From Ferribacterium limneticum (GTDB taxonomy: Bacteria > Pseudomonadota > Gammaproteobacteria > Burkholderiales > Rhodocyclaceae), in NCBI RefSeq assembly GCF_020510625.1, contig NZ_CP075191.1, positions 1,464,001-1,528,000 on the forward strand: a stretch of 64,000 nucleotides of DNA, in the 5' to 3' direction. Of the stretch, positions 34,469 to 42,538 are shown in pieces (positions within the stretch are counted from its first letter, which is position 1; every line of letters begins with the position of its first letter). Both the position numbers and the translations under genes were made by a program. The notes under the pieces are model-generated. The model was not told the DNA's origin. It made no database searches and saw nothing but the letters and a program-made list of their open reading frames with translations.

Positions 34469-35742
34469 GGTCTGAGCTCGGCGGCGAGGCGCCGCAGGGC
34501 AGCGCGTTCCAGCTTGCCGGTGGCGTTGCGCGGCAGGTGGGCGAGATGGCGAATCTGGCGCGGCAGGGCAGCCGACGGCAGATGAGCGCGGGCGTGGGCG
34601 AGCAGATTTTCCGGTGCGACCGGACCAACCACCAGGGCGACGATCAGATCGCCCCAGACCGGGTCGGGCAGGCCGGTGACGGCAATATCTTCGACCCCTG
34701 GGCAGGCGGCGAGGCAGGATTCGATTTCCTGCGGATGAACGTTGCGGCCACCGCTGATCAGCATGTCGTCGGCACGACCAAGCACGGTCAGATTCCCGTT
34801 TGCATCGATCGTGCCGAGGTCGCCGGTGAGCAACCAGCCATCGCCATCGAGGCCGCTGCCGTCGAGATAGCCGAGCATCACTTGCGGGCCACGTATCCGG
34901 ATTCGGCCGTCGTCACCGACGCGGATTTCGTGGCCGGGCATCGGCCGGCCGACCAGGCCTTCATGCCACGGACCATCGGCCGGGTCGAAGGTGGCGCATT
35001 GGGCGGCAGTCTCGCTCATGCCGTAGCTGGGATAGAGCGGCCAGCCAGCCGCCGTCGCCCTTTCGTAGAGTGGGCGGGAGAGCGCGGCGCCGCCGATCAG
35101 CGTGACGCGTAGCGTCGGCGGCGGCCGGATGCCGAGATCGAGCAGGCGGGCGAGCATGGCCGGGACCAGCGAGATGTGGCTGACCGGCTGGCTGGCCAGA
35201 TCGCCGGCCACGCTGGCGGCGTCGAAGCCGTCGTGCAGCCGTACCGCGGCACCGGCGCTGGCGCAGCGCCACAGGATGCTCTGGCCGCCGATGTGGTAGA
35301 GCGGCAGGCAGTTCAGCCACAGGTCGCCGGGGCCGAGCGGCAGGAGCAAATTCGAAGCGGCCGCTGCGGCGTCGAGTTGCGCCTTGCCGAGCAGCACGGC
35401 GCGTGGTTTTCCCTCGCTGCCGCTGGTCGAAATGATCAGCGCAACGTCGTGACGCGTCCGATCAAGCTCGAAGGAAGTCTTTTGCAGGGATGAGCTGCGA
35501 TCAATCGGGAAAAAAGCCAGATTCCGGATACTGCAGGCGCCCGCGTGGCGGGCAAGTTCAAGGCTATTCCCCGACCACATGAGCGGGGAGTCCCTGGGGG
35601 GTAGCGTGCTGGCTAGCAGCCTAATCTCGGCCAGCCACTCGGCAAAGCTCCAGGTTTGCTCGCCGTAGTGCAAAGCCAGGCTGGTTGGCGTTTTTCGGGC
35701 GGCTAGCTGGAGGTGGTCGGCGAGTGAGGCGGGGATGCTCAT
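34465..35742 (-). CDS. menE: o-Succinylbenzoate--CoA ligase (MenE-like)
   Basis: 425-residue member of the adenylate-forming (ANL) superfamily; MenE activates o-succinylbenzoate to its CoA ester in menaquinone synthesis. The P-loop is LIISTSGSEGKPRAV, followed by LPLYHIGG, the YPSYGMSETAAQ region, WLLTGDLG and the hinge region GRADDMLISGGRNVHP, with the C-terminal catalytic Lys in RNATGKLER. It is shorter than most acyl-CoA synthetases but typical of MenE. It is coupled to menF by an ATGA overlap. A perfect TATAAT ends 9 bp before the ATG, so the leader would be almost absent if that promoter is used. Another aryl-CoA ligase function is possible but less likely. Confidence 0.85.
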   Translation of the reverse strand: MSIPASLADHLQLAARKTPTSLALHYGEQTWSFAEWLAEIRLLASTLPPRDSPLMWSGNSLELARHAGACSIRNLAFFPIDRSSSLQKTSFELDRTRHDVALIISTSGSEGKPRAVLLGKAQLDAAAAASNLLLPLGPGDLWLNCLPLYHIGGQSILWRCASAGAAVRLHDGFDAASVAGDLASQPVSHISLVPAMLARLLDLGIRPPPTLRVTLIGGAALSRPLYERATAAGWPLYPSYGMSETAAQCATFDPADGPWHEGLVGRPMPGHEIRVGDDGRIRIRGPQVMLGYLDGSGLDGDGWLLTGDLGTIDANGNLTVLGRADDMLISGGRNVHPQEIESCLAACPGVEDIAVTGLPDPVWGDLIVALVVGPVAPENLLAHARAHLPSAALPRQIRHLAHLPRNATGKLERAALRRLAAELRP

Positions 35743-35751
35743 AAGCCGACG

Positions 35752-35757
35752 ATTATA
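35752..35757 (-). promoter_or_regulatory. -10 element immediately upstream of menE
   Basis: On the minus strand TATAAT (35757-35752) is followed by nine bases and then the menE ATG. Standard spacing would place the transcript start 1-3 nt before the ATG, as also seen at relA. No Shine-Dalgarno sequence lies in between. Confidence 0.38.
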
Positions 35758-35813
35758 CGCAGCGGCGAGTTTTCATCCGGGTGAGACAAATCAAGAATGG
35801 AAAAATTTTAGCC

Positions 35814-35850
35814 GGGAGGCGGCCGGCCGTGTTCCGCCCGGCCGCCTCCC
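35814..35850 (-). terminator. Terminator of the second chemoreceptor gene
   Basis: A perfect 13-bp GC-rich stem (GGGAGGCGGCCGG / CCGGCCGCCTCCC) with an 11-nt loop starts 14 bp after the chemoreceptor stop. On the minus strand it is followed by GGCTAAAATTTTTCC, a T-run a few bases past the stem. Confidence 0.75.
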
Positions 35851-35863
35851 GCTCAAAGCACCA

Positions 35864-37477
35864 TCAGACGCGGAAACCGGATACCGCCGCTTTCAAGCGA
35901 TCCGATACCGAGACCAGGGCGCTCGCCGTGCTGGCCACCGAAGCGACGGCGGCCGAGTTTTCCTCGGACATCTGGGCGATCGATTCGACATTGCGCGACA
36001 GTTCCGTCGAGGCACTGCGCTGCTCGCGCATGGCTTCGGAGATGCCGGTGATCGCATCGCACACCATTTCGGTCGCGTCGCGGATGCCTGACATGGAATT
36101 GCTGGCGGATTGCGAGGCGACGACCACTTCGGCGACCTGCTTGCAGTTTTCCTGCATGCTGGAAACCGTGTCCGAAACCCCTGCCTGAATGGTCGAGATG
36201 ACAGAGCTGATTTCGCGGACGGACAGGGTGGTTCGTTCTGCCAGCTTGCGTACTTCATCGGCCACCACGGCAAAACCGCGGCCCTGTTCGCCGGCTCGTG
36301 CCGCCTCGATGGCGGCGTTGAGGGCAAGCAGGTTGGTCTGGTCGGCCACATCGCGGATGACGGTGGTGATGTTGCCGATCTGCTTGACGTGCTCGGACAG
36401 GGTCTGAATTTTTTGCGCCGTTTCATCAACGCTGGCAGCCACCTTGTTGATTTCCATGGTGGCCGTTTCGACACCCGAACCGCTTTCGATAGCCAGTTTG
36501 CCGGCCTCGCCGGCCTGGTGACTGGCATCGTCGGCACTGGAGCCGACGTGGTCGATGCTGACCGTCAGCTGTTCAACGGCAGCCGCGGAAGCCGACGTGG
36601 CGCTGGACTGACTCTGGGTGCTGGCCGAAACCTGCTGGGCCGTGATCGACAATTGGGCGGCCGACGAGGAGAGCTCGTCGCTGCTGGCAACGATCTGCCC
36701 AACCGTCCTCGCCAGGTCCTGGCGCATTTTTTCCATGGCCTGGATGAGTTGCCCGGCCTCGTCACCGGAAACCGATTTCGGCGCATTGCGGTTGGAGAGG
36801 TCGCCGGCGGCGATTGCAGCGGCCAGATGATTGGCTTCCTGCAGGCGGGATGTCAGGCTGGCGCGAATCTGCATCGCCAGGCCACCAACGATCAGGATGG
36901 CCAGCCCGGAGATTCCCAGCGAGAGCCAGATGGCCAGCTGTTTGGTGGCGGCTGCTTCGTCAGCGGTTTTTTTGCCGAGTTCGGCGTTGAACTTCATGTG
37001 CGCTTCGAGCGCTTCGTTCAGATGCCGCGCGATACTGCCGACCTCGTCGAGCTTTGTCTTGGCTTCTACGTTGCGGTTCTGGCGGGATAGCTCGAGCAGC
37101 GGCCTGATGGCTTCCGAATACTTGGCAAACATGGCCTTTTCTTCGTCAAGCAGGCGCTTGTCCTCGGCATTGATAAGCAAGGGCTCGTAGGCCTTGAGCG
37201 CGTCAGCGAACCCGGTTTTTGCCTTTTCGATGGTGGTTTCGATCTCCGCCATCGCTTTTTCGTCAGTATTGAGGATGTGACGGTAGATGCGGATGCGCAT
37301 CTGGCTGAGTTTAAGCAGCGCGTCATCCAGTACCAGGATGCTGGGGACAACATTCTCGTTGCCAAAATTTGCCGCCGTGTATACCCGCCCCATTTGCAGC
37401 AGGTTCAGACCGGCAACGAGAATCAGGGCCAGGACGGAGGTGGCCATCAGAAGCAGCATACGTTTGGACAGGGTCAT
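35864..37477 (-). CDS. Methyl-accepting chemotaxis protein (4HB sensor)
   Basis: 537-residue chemoreceptor. TM1 about 8-30, a 160-residue periplasmic four-helix-bundle (4HB_MCP) region (about 35-185) rich in Glu/Lys/Leu heptads, TM2 about 186-206, HAMP (about 208-260) and signalling domain with the tip [21 protein letters not shown] (cited in part) near residue 390. The chain ends VSGFRV, with no NWETF-type pentapeptide. The ligand is unknown. It is monocistronic by its neighbours, with an AT-rich upstream region holding direct repeats and a terminator behind it. The ATG is preceded by TGGAGAATCCA. Confidence 0.93.
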   Translation of the reverse strand: MTLSKRMLLLMATSVLALILVAGLNLLQMGRVYTAANFGNENVVPSILVLDDALLKLSQMRIRIYRHILNTDEKAMAEIETTIEKAKTGFADALKAYEPLLINAEDKRLLDEEKAMFAKYSEAIRPLLELSRQNRNVEAKTKLDEVGSIARHLNEALEAHMKFNAELGKKTADEAAATKQLAIWLSLGISGLAILIVGGLAMQIRASLTSRLQEANHLAAAIAAGDLSNRNAPKSVSGDEAGQLIQAMEKMRQDLARTVGQIVASSDELSSSAAQLSITAQQVSASTQSQSSATSASAAAVEQLTVSIDHVGSSADDASHQAGEAGKLAIESGSGVETATMEINKVAASVDETAQKIQTLSEHVKQIGNITTVIRDVADQTNLLALNAAIEAARAGEQGRGFAVVADEVRKLAERTTLSVREISSVISTIQAGVSDTVSSMQENCKQVAEVVVASQSASNSMSGIRDATEMVCDAITGISEAMREQRSASTELSRNVESIAQMSEENSAAVASVASTASALVSVSDRLKAAVSGFRV

Positions 37478-37532
37478 TGGATTCTCCAGTTATTCCCCTG
37501 CAATATATTACCAAGCTGCGACAAAGTATATA

Positions 37533-37578
37533 TGGTAAGTGTAAAAAAAATGGTAAAACTATGTGCTGGTGTAAAAAA
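37533..37578 (-). repeat. Direct repeats in the chemoreceptor promoter region
   Basis: Two exact copies of GTGTAAAAAA (37539-37548 and 37569-37578) lie 30 bp apart, with TGGT motifs before them and another TGGTAAA between, in a locally AT-rich region 60-100 bp upstream of the chemoreceptor start. This could be a binding array for an activator or simply curved DNA. I see no FliA-type or proper sigma-54 promoter here. Confidence 0.35.
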
Positions 37579-37609
37579 GCCACAGGGCTTGCCATCGTGA
37601 TGGAAGGGG

Positions 37610-37819
37610 TCAGTCTACTTTTTTGTCCTGGCGCCCGACCCACAGGCCGTGCAGGCCCGCTCCGGCAAAAATGCTGGCCAGCGCCGGGCCTGGGCAAATG
37701 CCCCTGCCCAGGCCGAACAGCAGACCGCCGATCAGGTAGCGTTCCAGGCCGTTGGGGAAGTATTCCGAAATCATTTTGCAGGGAAATCGTAAGCGATGAA
37801 CGGGGGCGGGTTGTCGCAC
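37610..37819 (-). pseudogene. Fragment of a YeeE/DUF6691-type sulfur transporter gene
   Basis: A 69-codon frame whose second half, ERYLIGGLLFGLGRGICPGP followed by ALASIFAGAGL, matches the C-terminal helix-turn-helix signature (GxGWGxxGxCPGPAL) of the YeeE/YedE-DUF6691 membrane family. Members are normally 130 residues or longer with several membrane segments. Here the part before ISEYFPNGLERY bears no resemblance, and the domain is cut to one or two helices. I read it as a remnant of a lost gene; expression as a small membrane protein cannot be excluded. It sits in the otherwise gene-free interval 37478-37962. Confidence 0.55.
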
Positions 37820-37887
37820 CTACTCGGCGGTGTGGCACCCGGGATGTGGCCGGGGGCTTACGTTTTTCTGCCGCCGGTCCAGGTGCT

Positions 37888-37941
37888 TGCCCGTTCAGGT
37901 GGGCAACGGGTTATCGGCTTTTCCGGATGTCGGGAAAAGCC
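37888..37941. other. Two tandem hairpins after the 322-residue gene
   Basis: Two inverted repeats: TTGCCC/GGGCAA (about 37888-37907) and GGCTTTTCC/GGAAAAGCC (37916-37924 and 37933-37941, perfect 9 bp). The second starts about 22 bp after the stop of the minus-strand unknown gene and has no T-run. They may be a terminator-like or RNA-stabilising structure. The remaining sequence between 37820 and 37962 shows no gene. Confidence 0.4.
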
Positions 37942-37962
37942 CGGGAACGACTGAGCTGCGGC

Positions 37963-38931
37963 CTACGCCGGCAGATGGCAGGGGGTCAGTGGTGCCCGGC
38001 CGGTGGCCAGGTAGTTGGCGCAGCGCTCGATGTATTCGCGGGTGCTTTTGGGCATCGCGGTGCGGGCCCGGGAAATGTAGAAAATCAGGTCGCGGCCCTG
38101 GCGGATCAGTTGCAGGCCGTCGTGCAGGTTGAAGGTGAAGGGAACGGTGTTGGCGCCCGGGGCGGTGTGCCATTCGATATCGGCCAGTCGCTCGCCGGCA
38201 GTGACCATGCGGGCCCAGACGTCGAAAATGTCTTTGTCGGTGCGCAGGGTTTCAGTCTTGATCTTGGCGGCGGTGGCGAGGTCGCAGACCGGCCCCTCGA
38301 TTTCAGCAAAGGCCGGAATGCCGCTGAAGGTATCGATCATGACCTTGGAAATCTTGTCGATGTCGCGCAGGGTCTGACCGATCTTGATGTAACGGCTCTC
38401 GTAGAAATCTTCGAGCGGAATGGAGAAGGCACGGAAAGGTTCGCCCCACAGTTCGTCGATGCCTTCTTCCCCGCTCCGGTGCAGCACGCAACGCCCGAGT
38501 TCCATGGCGTCGAGCAGGCATTTGCCGCATTCGCGCATCAAGGGGTTGTCGCTGAGAATTTCGATGCCGCAGGCCTGCAGTTCGACCAGCTTGCGGAAAA
38601 TGTCGGCCGCCCGGTTGAACAGTGCGCCGGCCAGCATGGCGCCCTTGACCCGCTTGCGGGCCGGGTCGGTCTCGCTTTGATAGCTTTCGCGCGCTTCGCT
38701 GAGCCGGGTGCCGGGAATGTTCAGGCCATGTTCGGTGTGGTTGAACAAGCGTCGCGTCAGCGCCTCGATCAGTTTCTTCTTGGCCTCCAGCGTGTCGGCT
38801 GGTACCGGGTAGGTCTTGATCCAGTAGCCGTCGTACATGACTCTCTCCAGGCCGTCGATCATCCGGCGCGTGCCTTCCGGCGGAGTGTCCGTGGCAACAG
38901 GGGGGGAGGCCAATGTTTGAGCTGTGTTCAT
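37963..38931 (-). CDS. Uncharacterised soluble protein
   Basis: 322 residues, not recognised. It appears soluble and mainly helical, with no signal peptide or membrane segment. Notable features are YDGYWIKTYPVPADTLEAKK near the start, a Cys-containing stretch (ACGIEILSDNP, then ECGKCLLDAMELGRC) in the middle, and an aromatic C-terminal part (NLHDGLQLIRQGRDLIFYIS). No ribosome-binding site precedes the ATG at 38931. An alternative ATG at 38862 (MIDGLERVMYDGYW) is preceded by GGAAGG and may be the true start. It lies 69 bp downstream of the QseC-like kinase on the same strand and might be read from that operon. Codon use fits its neighbours, so it is a real gene of unknown function. Confidence 0.65.
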   Translation of the reverse strand: MNTAQTLASPPVATDTPPEGTRRMIDGLERVMYDGYWIKTYPVPADTLEAKKKLIEALTRRLFNHTEHGLNIPGTRLSEARESYQSETDPARKRVKGAMLAGALFNRAADIFRKLVELQACGIEILSDNPLMRECGKCLLDAMELGRCVLHRSGEEGIDELWGEPFRAFSIPLEDFYESRYIKIGQTLRDIDKISKVMIDTFSGIPAFAEIEGPVCDLATAAKIKTETLRTDKDIFDVWARMVTAGERLADIEWHTAPGANTVPFTFNLHDGLQLIRQGRDLIFYISRARTAMPKSTREYIERCANYLATGRAPLTPCHLPA

Positions 38932-39000
38932 GTTGGTGTTACGCCGATGCTTGAATCCGGGTCGGCTTGTTGCTGCCGATCGTTCGCTGCAATGCTATGG

Positions 39001-40362
39001 TCATGCCGTAGTGCAGCGTGCGGCGAATTGTACTCCTACATCTAGGCCTTTGGTTATAGGTGAACTATCTAGACATAAGGTCGTGCCATGTAGTTCCGCA
39101 ATGCGGGCGACGATGGCTAAACCCAGGCCGCTGCCCGGCTGGATTCCCTGGTTCAGGCGGTGAAAGCGGCGGAGGACGGATTCGCGTTCTTCAACCGGAA
39201 TGCCGGGGCCGCTGTCGCTGACCGAGAGGTTGATCGTGCTGCCGTGACGACGGATGAGGACGCGGACCTGACCACCCGCCGGGGTATAACGCACGGCGTT
39301 ATCGACCAGATTGCGGATCAATACCCGCAGCCATTCGGCTTGCCCGGTGACCACGGTGTTTGGGTCGGCTTCGAGATCGAAATCAAGGTTCCTGGCCAGA
39401 ATTTGCGGGCCGAGATCGGCACAGACCGCTTCGGCCAGCGCGGCCAGATCGACTGCCTGTGGATCTGGCAGGCCGGATTCAGGATCGAGGCGGGCCAATT
39501 GCAGCATCTGATCGACAAGGTGGGAGGCGCGAGTCAGGCCGCTCTGCAGCTGATTCAGCGAGCGGTTGCGCTCATCGTCGTCGCGGGCGCGCAGGGCCAC
39601 CTGCAACTGGGCCTGCAGCGCGGCGAGTGGCGTACGCAGTTCGTGCGCGGCATCGGCCGTGAAGCGGCGCTCGGCTTCCAGCGTATGTTCGACGCGCTGG
39701 AACAGGCCGTTCAGGGATTCGAGCAGGGTGCGGATTTCTTCCGGCGCGGCGGCCGGGTGCAAGGGTTGCAACTGCTGTGGGTCGCGGCTGGCGATCTGGC
39801 GGGCGATACCATCCAGCGAAGCAAAGCCGTGCCGGGTGGCGAGCCAGACCCAGAGGCCGATCAGCGGCAGGCCGAAAAGGGCCGGAAAGAGCAGGCGCCA
39901 GGCGATATGGCCGATCAGATCGTCGCGGATATGGTGGTTTTCGCTGACTTGAACCTGCAGGCTGCGATCATCATTCCACTGGCTGAAGTGGCGCCAGTGG
40001 CCTTCCTCGCCGCGGGTTTCGGAAAAACCGGTGGCCGTCGTCAAGGGCGTTTGCGGCGCATTGTTGGAACGCATCAACAGCTTGCCGTCGGCTCGCCAGA
40101 TCTGGCAACGCAGGCGGCGCTGGTATTTGTGGGCGGCATCGCCAAGATCCGAAATGTCATCGCCTTCGTCATGGCCAGCCAGGGCGAGCAGGGTCTGGCC
40201 GGCCTGGGCAAGCTGGGCATCGAACAGTTCATCGACCTCATGGTGAGCGTCGATGTAGCTGAAAACCATGGTGACCAGCCAGGCTGCCGCCACGCCGCCG
40301 AGCAGCAGGCCGAGCAGGCGGCGGCGCAGCGAAAACCAGACAGTCGTTCCCGAGTTGCTCAT
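39001..40362 (-). CDS. QseC-like sensor histidine kinase
   Basis: 453-residue inner-membrane kinase. TM1 about 13-35, a periplasmic region of about 120 residues (HEVDELFDAQLAQAGQTLLA at its start, the pattern of QseC/TctE-type 2CSK_N domains), TM2 about 158-178, HAMP-like linker, HisKA with AAHELRTPL (about 243), then N-box NLVDNAVRYTP and G-boxes GPGIP and GSGLGLAI. It is coupled to the response regulator by an ATGA overlap and is the last gene of the SHP operon. QseC homologues act with QseB/PmrA-type regulators; here the signal may relate to the cytochromes in the same operon, or to metals or oxygen, but this is inference. Confidence 0.9.
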   Translation of the reverse strand: MSNSGTTVWFSLRRRLLGLLLGGVAAAWLVTMVFSYIDAHHEVDELFDAQLAQAGQTLLALAGHDEGDDISDLGDAAHKYQRRLRCQIWRADGKLLMRSNNAPQTPLTTATGFSETRGEEGHWRHFSQWNDDRSLQVQVSENHHIRDDLIGHIAWRLLFPALFGLPLIGLWVWLATRHGFASLDGIARQIASRDPQQLQPLHPAAAPEEIRTLLESLNGLFQRVEHTLEAERRFTADAAHELRTPLAALQAQLQVALRARDDDERNRSLNQLQSGLTRASHLVDQMLQLARLDPESGLPDPQAVDLAALAEAVCADLGPQILARNLDFDLEADPNTVVTGQAEWLRVLIRNLVDNAVRYTPAGGQVRVLIRRHGSTINLSVSDSGPGIPVEERESVLRRFHRLNQGIQPGSGLGLAIVARIAELHGTTLCLDSSPITKGLDVGVQFAARCTTA

Positions 40363-41015
40363 TTCGGGATGGTGTAGCCGACGCCGCGCAGGGTGCGGAT
40401 CAGCTCGCTGCCCAGTTTCTTGCGCAGGTGATGGATGTGCACTTCGAGGGCATTGCTGTCCGGTTCGTCGCGCCAGCCGTAAAGCGACTGTTCCAGCTGG
40501 GTGCGGGTCAGCACGCGGCCGGCGTTTTCGAGTAACTGCTGCAACAGCGAAAACTCACGGCTGGAGAGTTCGACTTCCTGGCCTGACAGCGTCACGCGGT
40601 GGGCTGCCAGGTCAACGCTCAGTTCGCCATGCGTCAGCAGGGGGGCGGCCCGGCCGGCGCTGCGCCGGGTCAGGGCGCGAATGCGGGCGGTCAATTCATC
40701 GAGGTCGATCGGCTTGACCAGATAGTCGTCGGCCCCGGCGTCAAGGCCGGATACCTTGTCGCCGGTCGCATCGCGGGCGGTCAGGATCAGAATCGGCATG
40801 GCCTGCCCCCGGCCACGGGCGCGATTAAGCACCTCCATGCCGGAGAGGCGAGGCAGTCCGAGGTCGAGCACGACAAAGTCGAAGCTCTCGCTCTGTAGTG
40901 CCTGATCCGCACCATGGCCATCGCGCAGCCAATCGACGGCAAAGCCGGCCTGGCGCAGGCCGACGGTCAGGCCGTCGCCCAGTTCGGGGTCATCTTCGAC
41001 AAGCAGGATACGCAT
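40359..41015 (-). CDS. OmpR-family response regulator (QseB/PmrA-like)
   Basis: 218-residue transcription factor. Receiver about 1-115 with the acidic pair EDD, acceptor FVVLDLGLP (Asp51) and Lys in YLVKPID; winged-helix Trans_reg_C domain about 125-216 ending LRGVGYTIPK. The sequence LEVHIHHLRKKLG is the recognition-helix region seen in QseB, PmrA and TctD proteins. These factors bind TTAA-type direct repeats. Such repeats lie in front of the operon's first gene and in front of the RND efflux operon, making this protein the best candidate regulator of both. It starts 12 bp after the cytochrome b stop and overlaps the kinase gene by 4 bp. Confidence 0.92.
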   Translation of the reverse strand: MRILLVEDDPELGDGLTVGLRQAGFAVDWLRDGHGADQALQSESFDFVVLDLGLPRLSGMEVLNRARGRGQAMPILILTARDATGDKVSGLDAGADDYLVKPIDLDELTARIRALTRRSAGRAAPLLTHGELSVDLAAHRVTLSGQEVELSSREFSLLQQLLENAGRVLTRTQLEQSLYGWRDEPDSNALEVHIHHLRKKLGSELIRTLRGVGYTIPK

Positions 41016-41027
41016 GGCGGGATTCTA

Positions 41028-41633
41028 TCAGCTAGCCAACCACCCGCTGGCCGCGACCACCCAGGCGATCAGCACGATGGCAGCCAACGGCCGGGCCGAG
41101 GGAATGGCTTCGTCCGGCGAGCCCTGCTTGTGGCCGGTCAGCATGGCGCGGAGCAGGTTTTCGCCGTGCAGCAGGCTGCCGGAGATGACGCCAGCGACGT
41201 GCACGATAACCACCGTCAGCATTGTTGCCGCCAGGCCTTCGTGCAGATCTTCCAGCCACTCGCCGCCGAGTTCGTTGTACATCGCCCAGCCGACCACGCC
41301 GGTCAGGATGCTGAGACCGAGCAGCAGCATGATGGCCCAGCCACCGGCCGGGTTGTGGCCGACGTGGTGCGTCGGTTGCAATTTGAGCAGGCTGCCAAGG
41401 TAGTCGATGACTGAGGTCGGGCCACGGACGAAATCGGCAAAACGGGCATAGCGCGAACCAATGAAGCCCCAGGGCAGGCGAAACAGCGCCACGGCAATGA
41501 CGACCGAGCCGGCAAAGGCATGTACCAGCCGGAAGGTTTCGCTATCCGAGGTCAGCCAGGCGAGGCTGAAACCAGCGACCATTAGCCAGTGACCGAGTCG
41601 GACCGGCCAGTCCCAGACGAGGATCTTTTGCAT
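41028..41633 (-). CDS. Cytochrome b561-type di-heme membrane protein
   Basis: 201-residue inner-membrane cytochrome b of the b561/Ni-hydrogenase b-subunit family. Four membrane segments with histidines placed for two hemes: RLGHWLMVAGF (segment 1), LVHAFAGSVV (segment 2), DLHEGLAATM and VIVHVAGV (later segments). A fifth hydrophobic segment closes the chain. With the adjacent diheme cytochrome c and SHP genes it forms a known three-protein set in which cytochrome b should pass electrons from the quinone pool to the diheme cytochrome and then to SHP. It starts 6 bp after the diheme gene. Confidence 0.9.
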   Translation of the reverse strand: MQKILVWDWPVRLGHWLMVAGFSLAWLTSDSETFRLVHAFAGSVVIAVALFRLPWGFIGSRYARFADFVRGPTSVIDYLGSLLKLQPTHHVGHNPAGGWAIMLLLGLSILTGVVGWAMYNELGGEWLEDLHEGLAATMLTVVIVHVAGVISGSLLHGENLLRAMLTGHKQGSPDEAIPSARPLAAIVLIAWVVAASGWLAS

Positions 41634-41639
41634 GCTTGC

Positions 41640-42101
41640 TTACTCCCGCAGTTCAGGAATGGCGATGTCGTGCTCGCTGTAGTTGCCGCTGGCGGCGCCA
41701 CGATGGCAGGCCTCGCAGTTGGCCGCCGATTTGACACGGGGATCGCGCCAGAACCTGGCCGGCACCTCGCGGTGCTTCCGGATGAAACGCTGGGTCTGCG
41801 TGATGCGCGGCGGATTGCCGGCGCTGCCCAGGCGACTGAGGTCGCCAGCATTGCGCGTCAGAAAGTTGGTGATTTCCAACCCGGTTTTGCTGTCGACCGT
41901 TGCATCGCTGCCGAAGTGGCCTTGCAGGCCGGCCATCAGCTTTCGCCAGTCATCGGCGGCGAGCAAGGCAGGCTGATAGGCGATGTGGCAACTGCTGCAT
42001 TCCGACTTGAAGCTGGCCGGTGCATTGCCGGGCATCGGCAAACGATCAGCCAGTGCAGGCAGTGAGCAAGCCAGCAGGGTCAGCAGAATCAGTTTTTTCA
42101 T
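41640..42101 (-). CDS. Diheme cytochrome c (DHC)
   Basis: 153-residue periplasmic cytochrome with a cleavable signal peptide (MKKLILLTLLACSLPALA) and two c-type heme motifs, CSSCH (about 35-39) and CEACH near the C-terminus (about 133-137). This is the arrangement of the DHC family, the electron donor partner of SHP in Rhodobacter. Only one base separates it from the SHP stop, and cytochrome b follows after 6 bp, so the three are one transcription unit. Confidence 0.92.
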   Translation of the reverse strand: MKKLILLTLLACSLPALADRLPMPGNAPASFKSECSSCHIAYQPALLAADDWRKLMAGLQGHFGSDATVDSKTGLEITNFLTRNAGDLSRLGSAGNPPRITQTQRFIRKHREVPARFWRDPRVKSAANCEACHRGAASGNYSEHDIAIPELRE

Positions 42102-42102
42102 T

Positions 42103-42507
42103 TCAGCGCACCTCGCTCATGTAAGTGACGAAATCAGCCTTTTCTGCAGCCATACAAGCCCGGCCAACCACCTCCTTGCAGTTGCGGCCGAACCACTTTT
42201 CAACCTTGGCCGGGTCGCTGAAGCGTTCCGCATTGGCGGCAACCGCCAGCGGCCGGATGGTCTTGCCGGTGACCGCATGTTGTCCGGCAGCGAGCGGGTT
42301 ATCGGTATGGCAAGCGGTGCAGCCCGGCATCTTGTCGTTGAGGGCAAAGCGCTGGCGGAACAGGGCCTCGCCCCGTTTGGCCGACGGGGTGAAGCCGGCC
42401 TGCTGGCTACCTGCTTCGGCGGTGTAGGTCTGGCGGATCTGTTGCGGGGTTTCAGCGTAACAGGCCAGGCTGGCGAGCAGCAGGGCGACAGTGCTTGTTG
42501 TTCTCAT
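42103..42507 (-). CDS. SHP-type monoheme cytochrome c (DUF1924)
   Basis: 134-residue periplasmic protein of the SHP (sphaeroides heme protein)/DUF1924 family. Signal peptide about 1-18, one heme motif CTACH (63-67), and the family block FGRNCKEVVGRAC, where Asn109 matches the unusual asparagine axial ligand of SHP and the two cysteines (110, 118) can form its disulfide. SHP binds oxygen transiently at the heme when reduced; its biological role is not settled. The frame reaches back to 42531, but the ATG at 42507 is preceded by AAGGAG at ideal spacing. It is the first gene of the five-gene SHP-DHC-cytochrome b-regulator-kinase operon. Confidence 0.92.
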   Translation of the reverse strand: MRTTSTVALLLASLACYAETPQQIRQTYTAEAGSQQAGFTPSAKRGEALFRQRFALNDKMPGCTACHTDNPLAAGQHAVTGKTIRPLAVAANAERFSDPAKVEKWFGRNCKEVVGRACMAAEKADFVTYMSEVR

Positions 42508-42538
42508 CCTTGTTCTCCTTGGGGTGTCCATGGAAAAC

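Noticed and set aside
37500..37520. Possible sigma-54 promoter (TTGGTAATATATTGCA) before the second chemoreceptor
   Set aside because: The GG-to-GC distance is 9 bp instead of 10 and the conserved CAC is missing.
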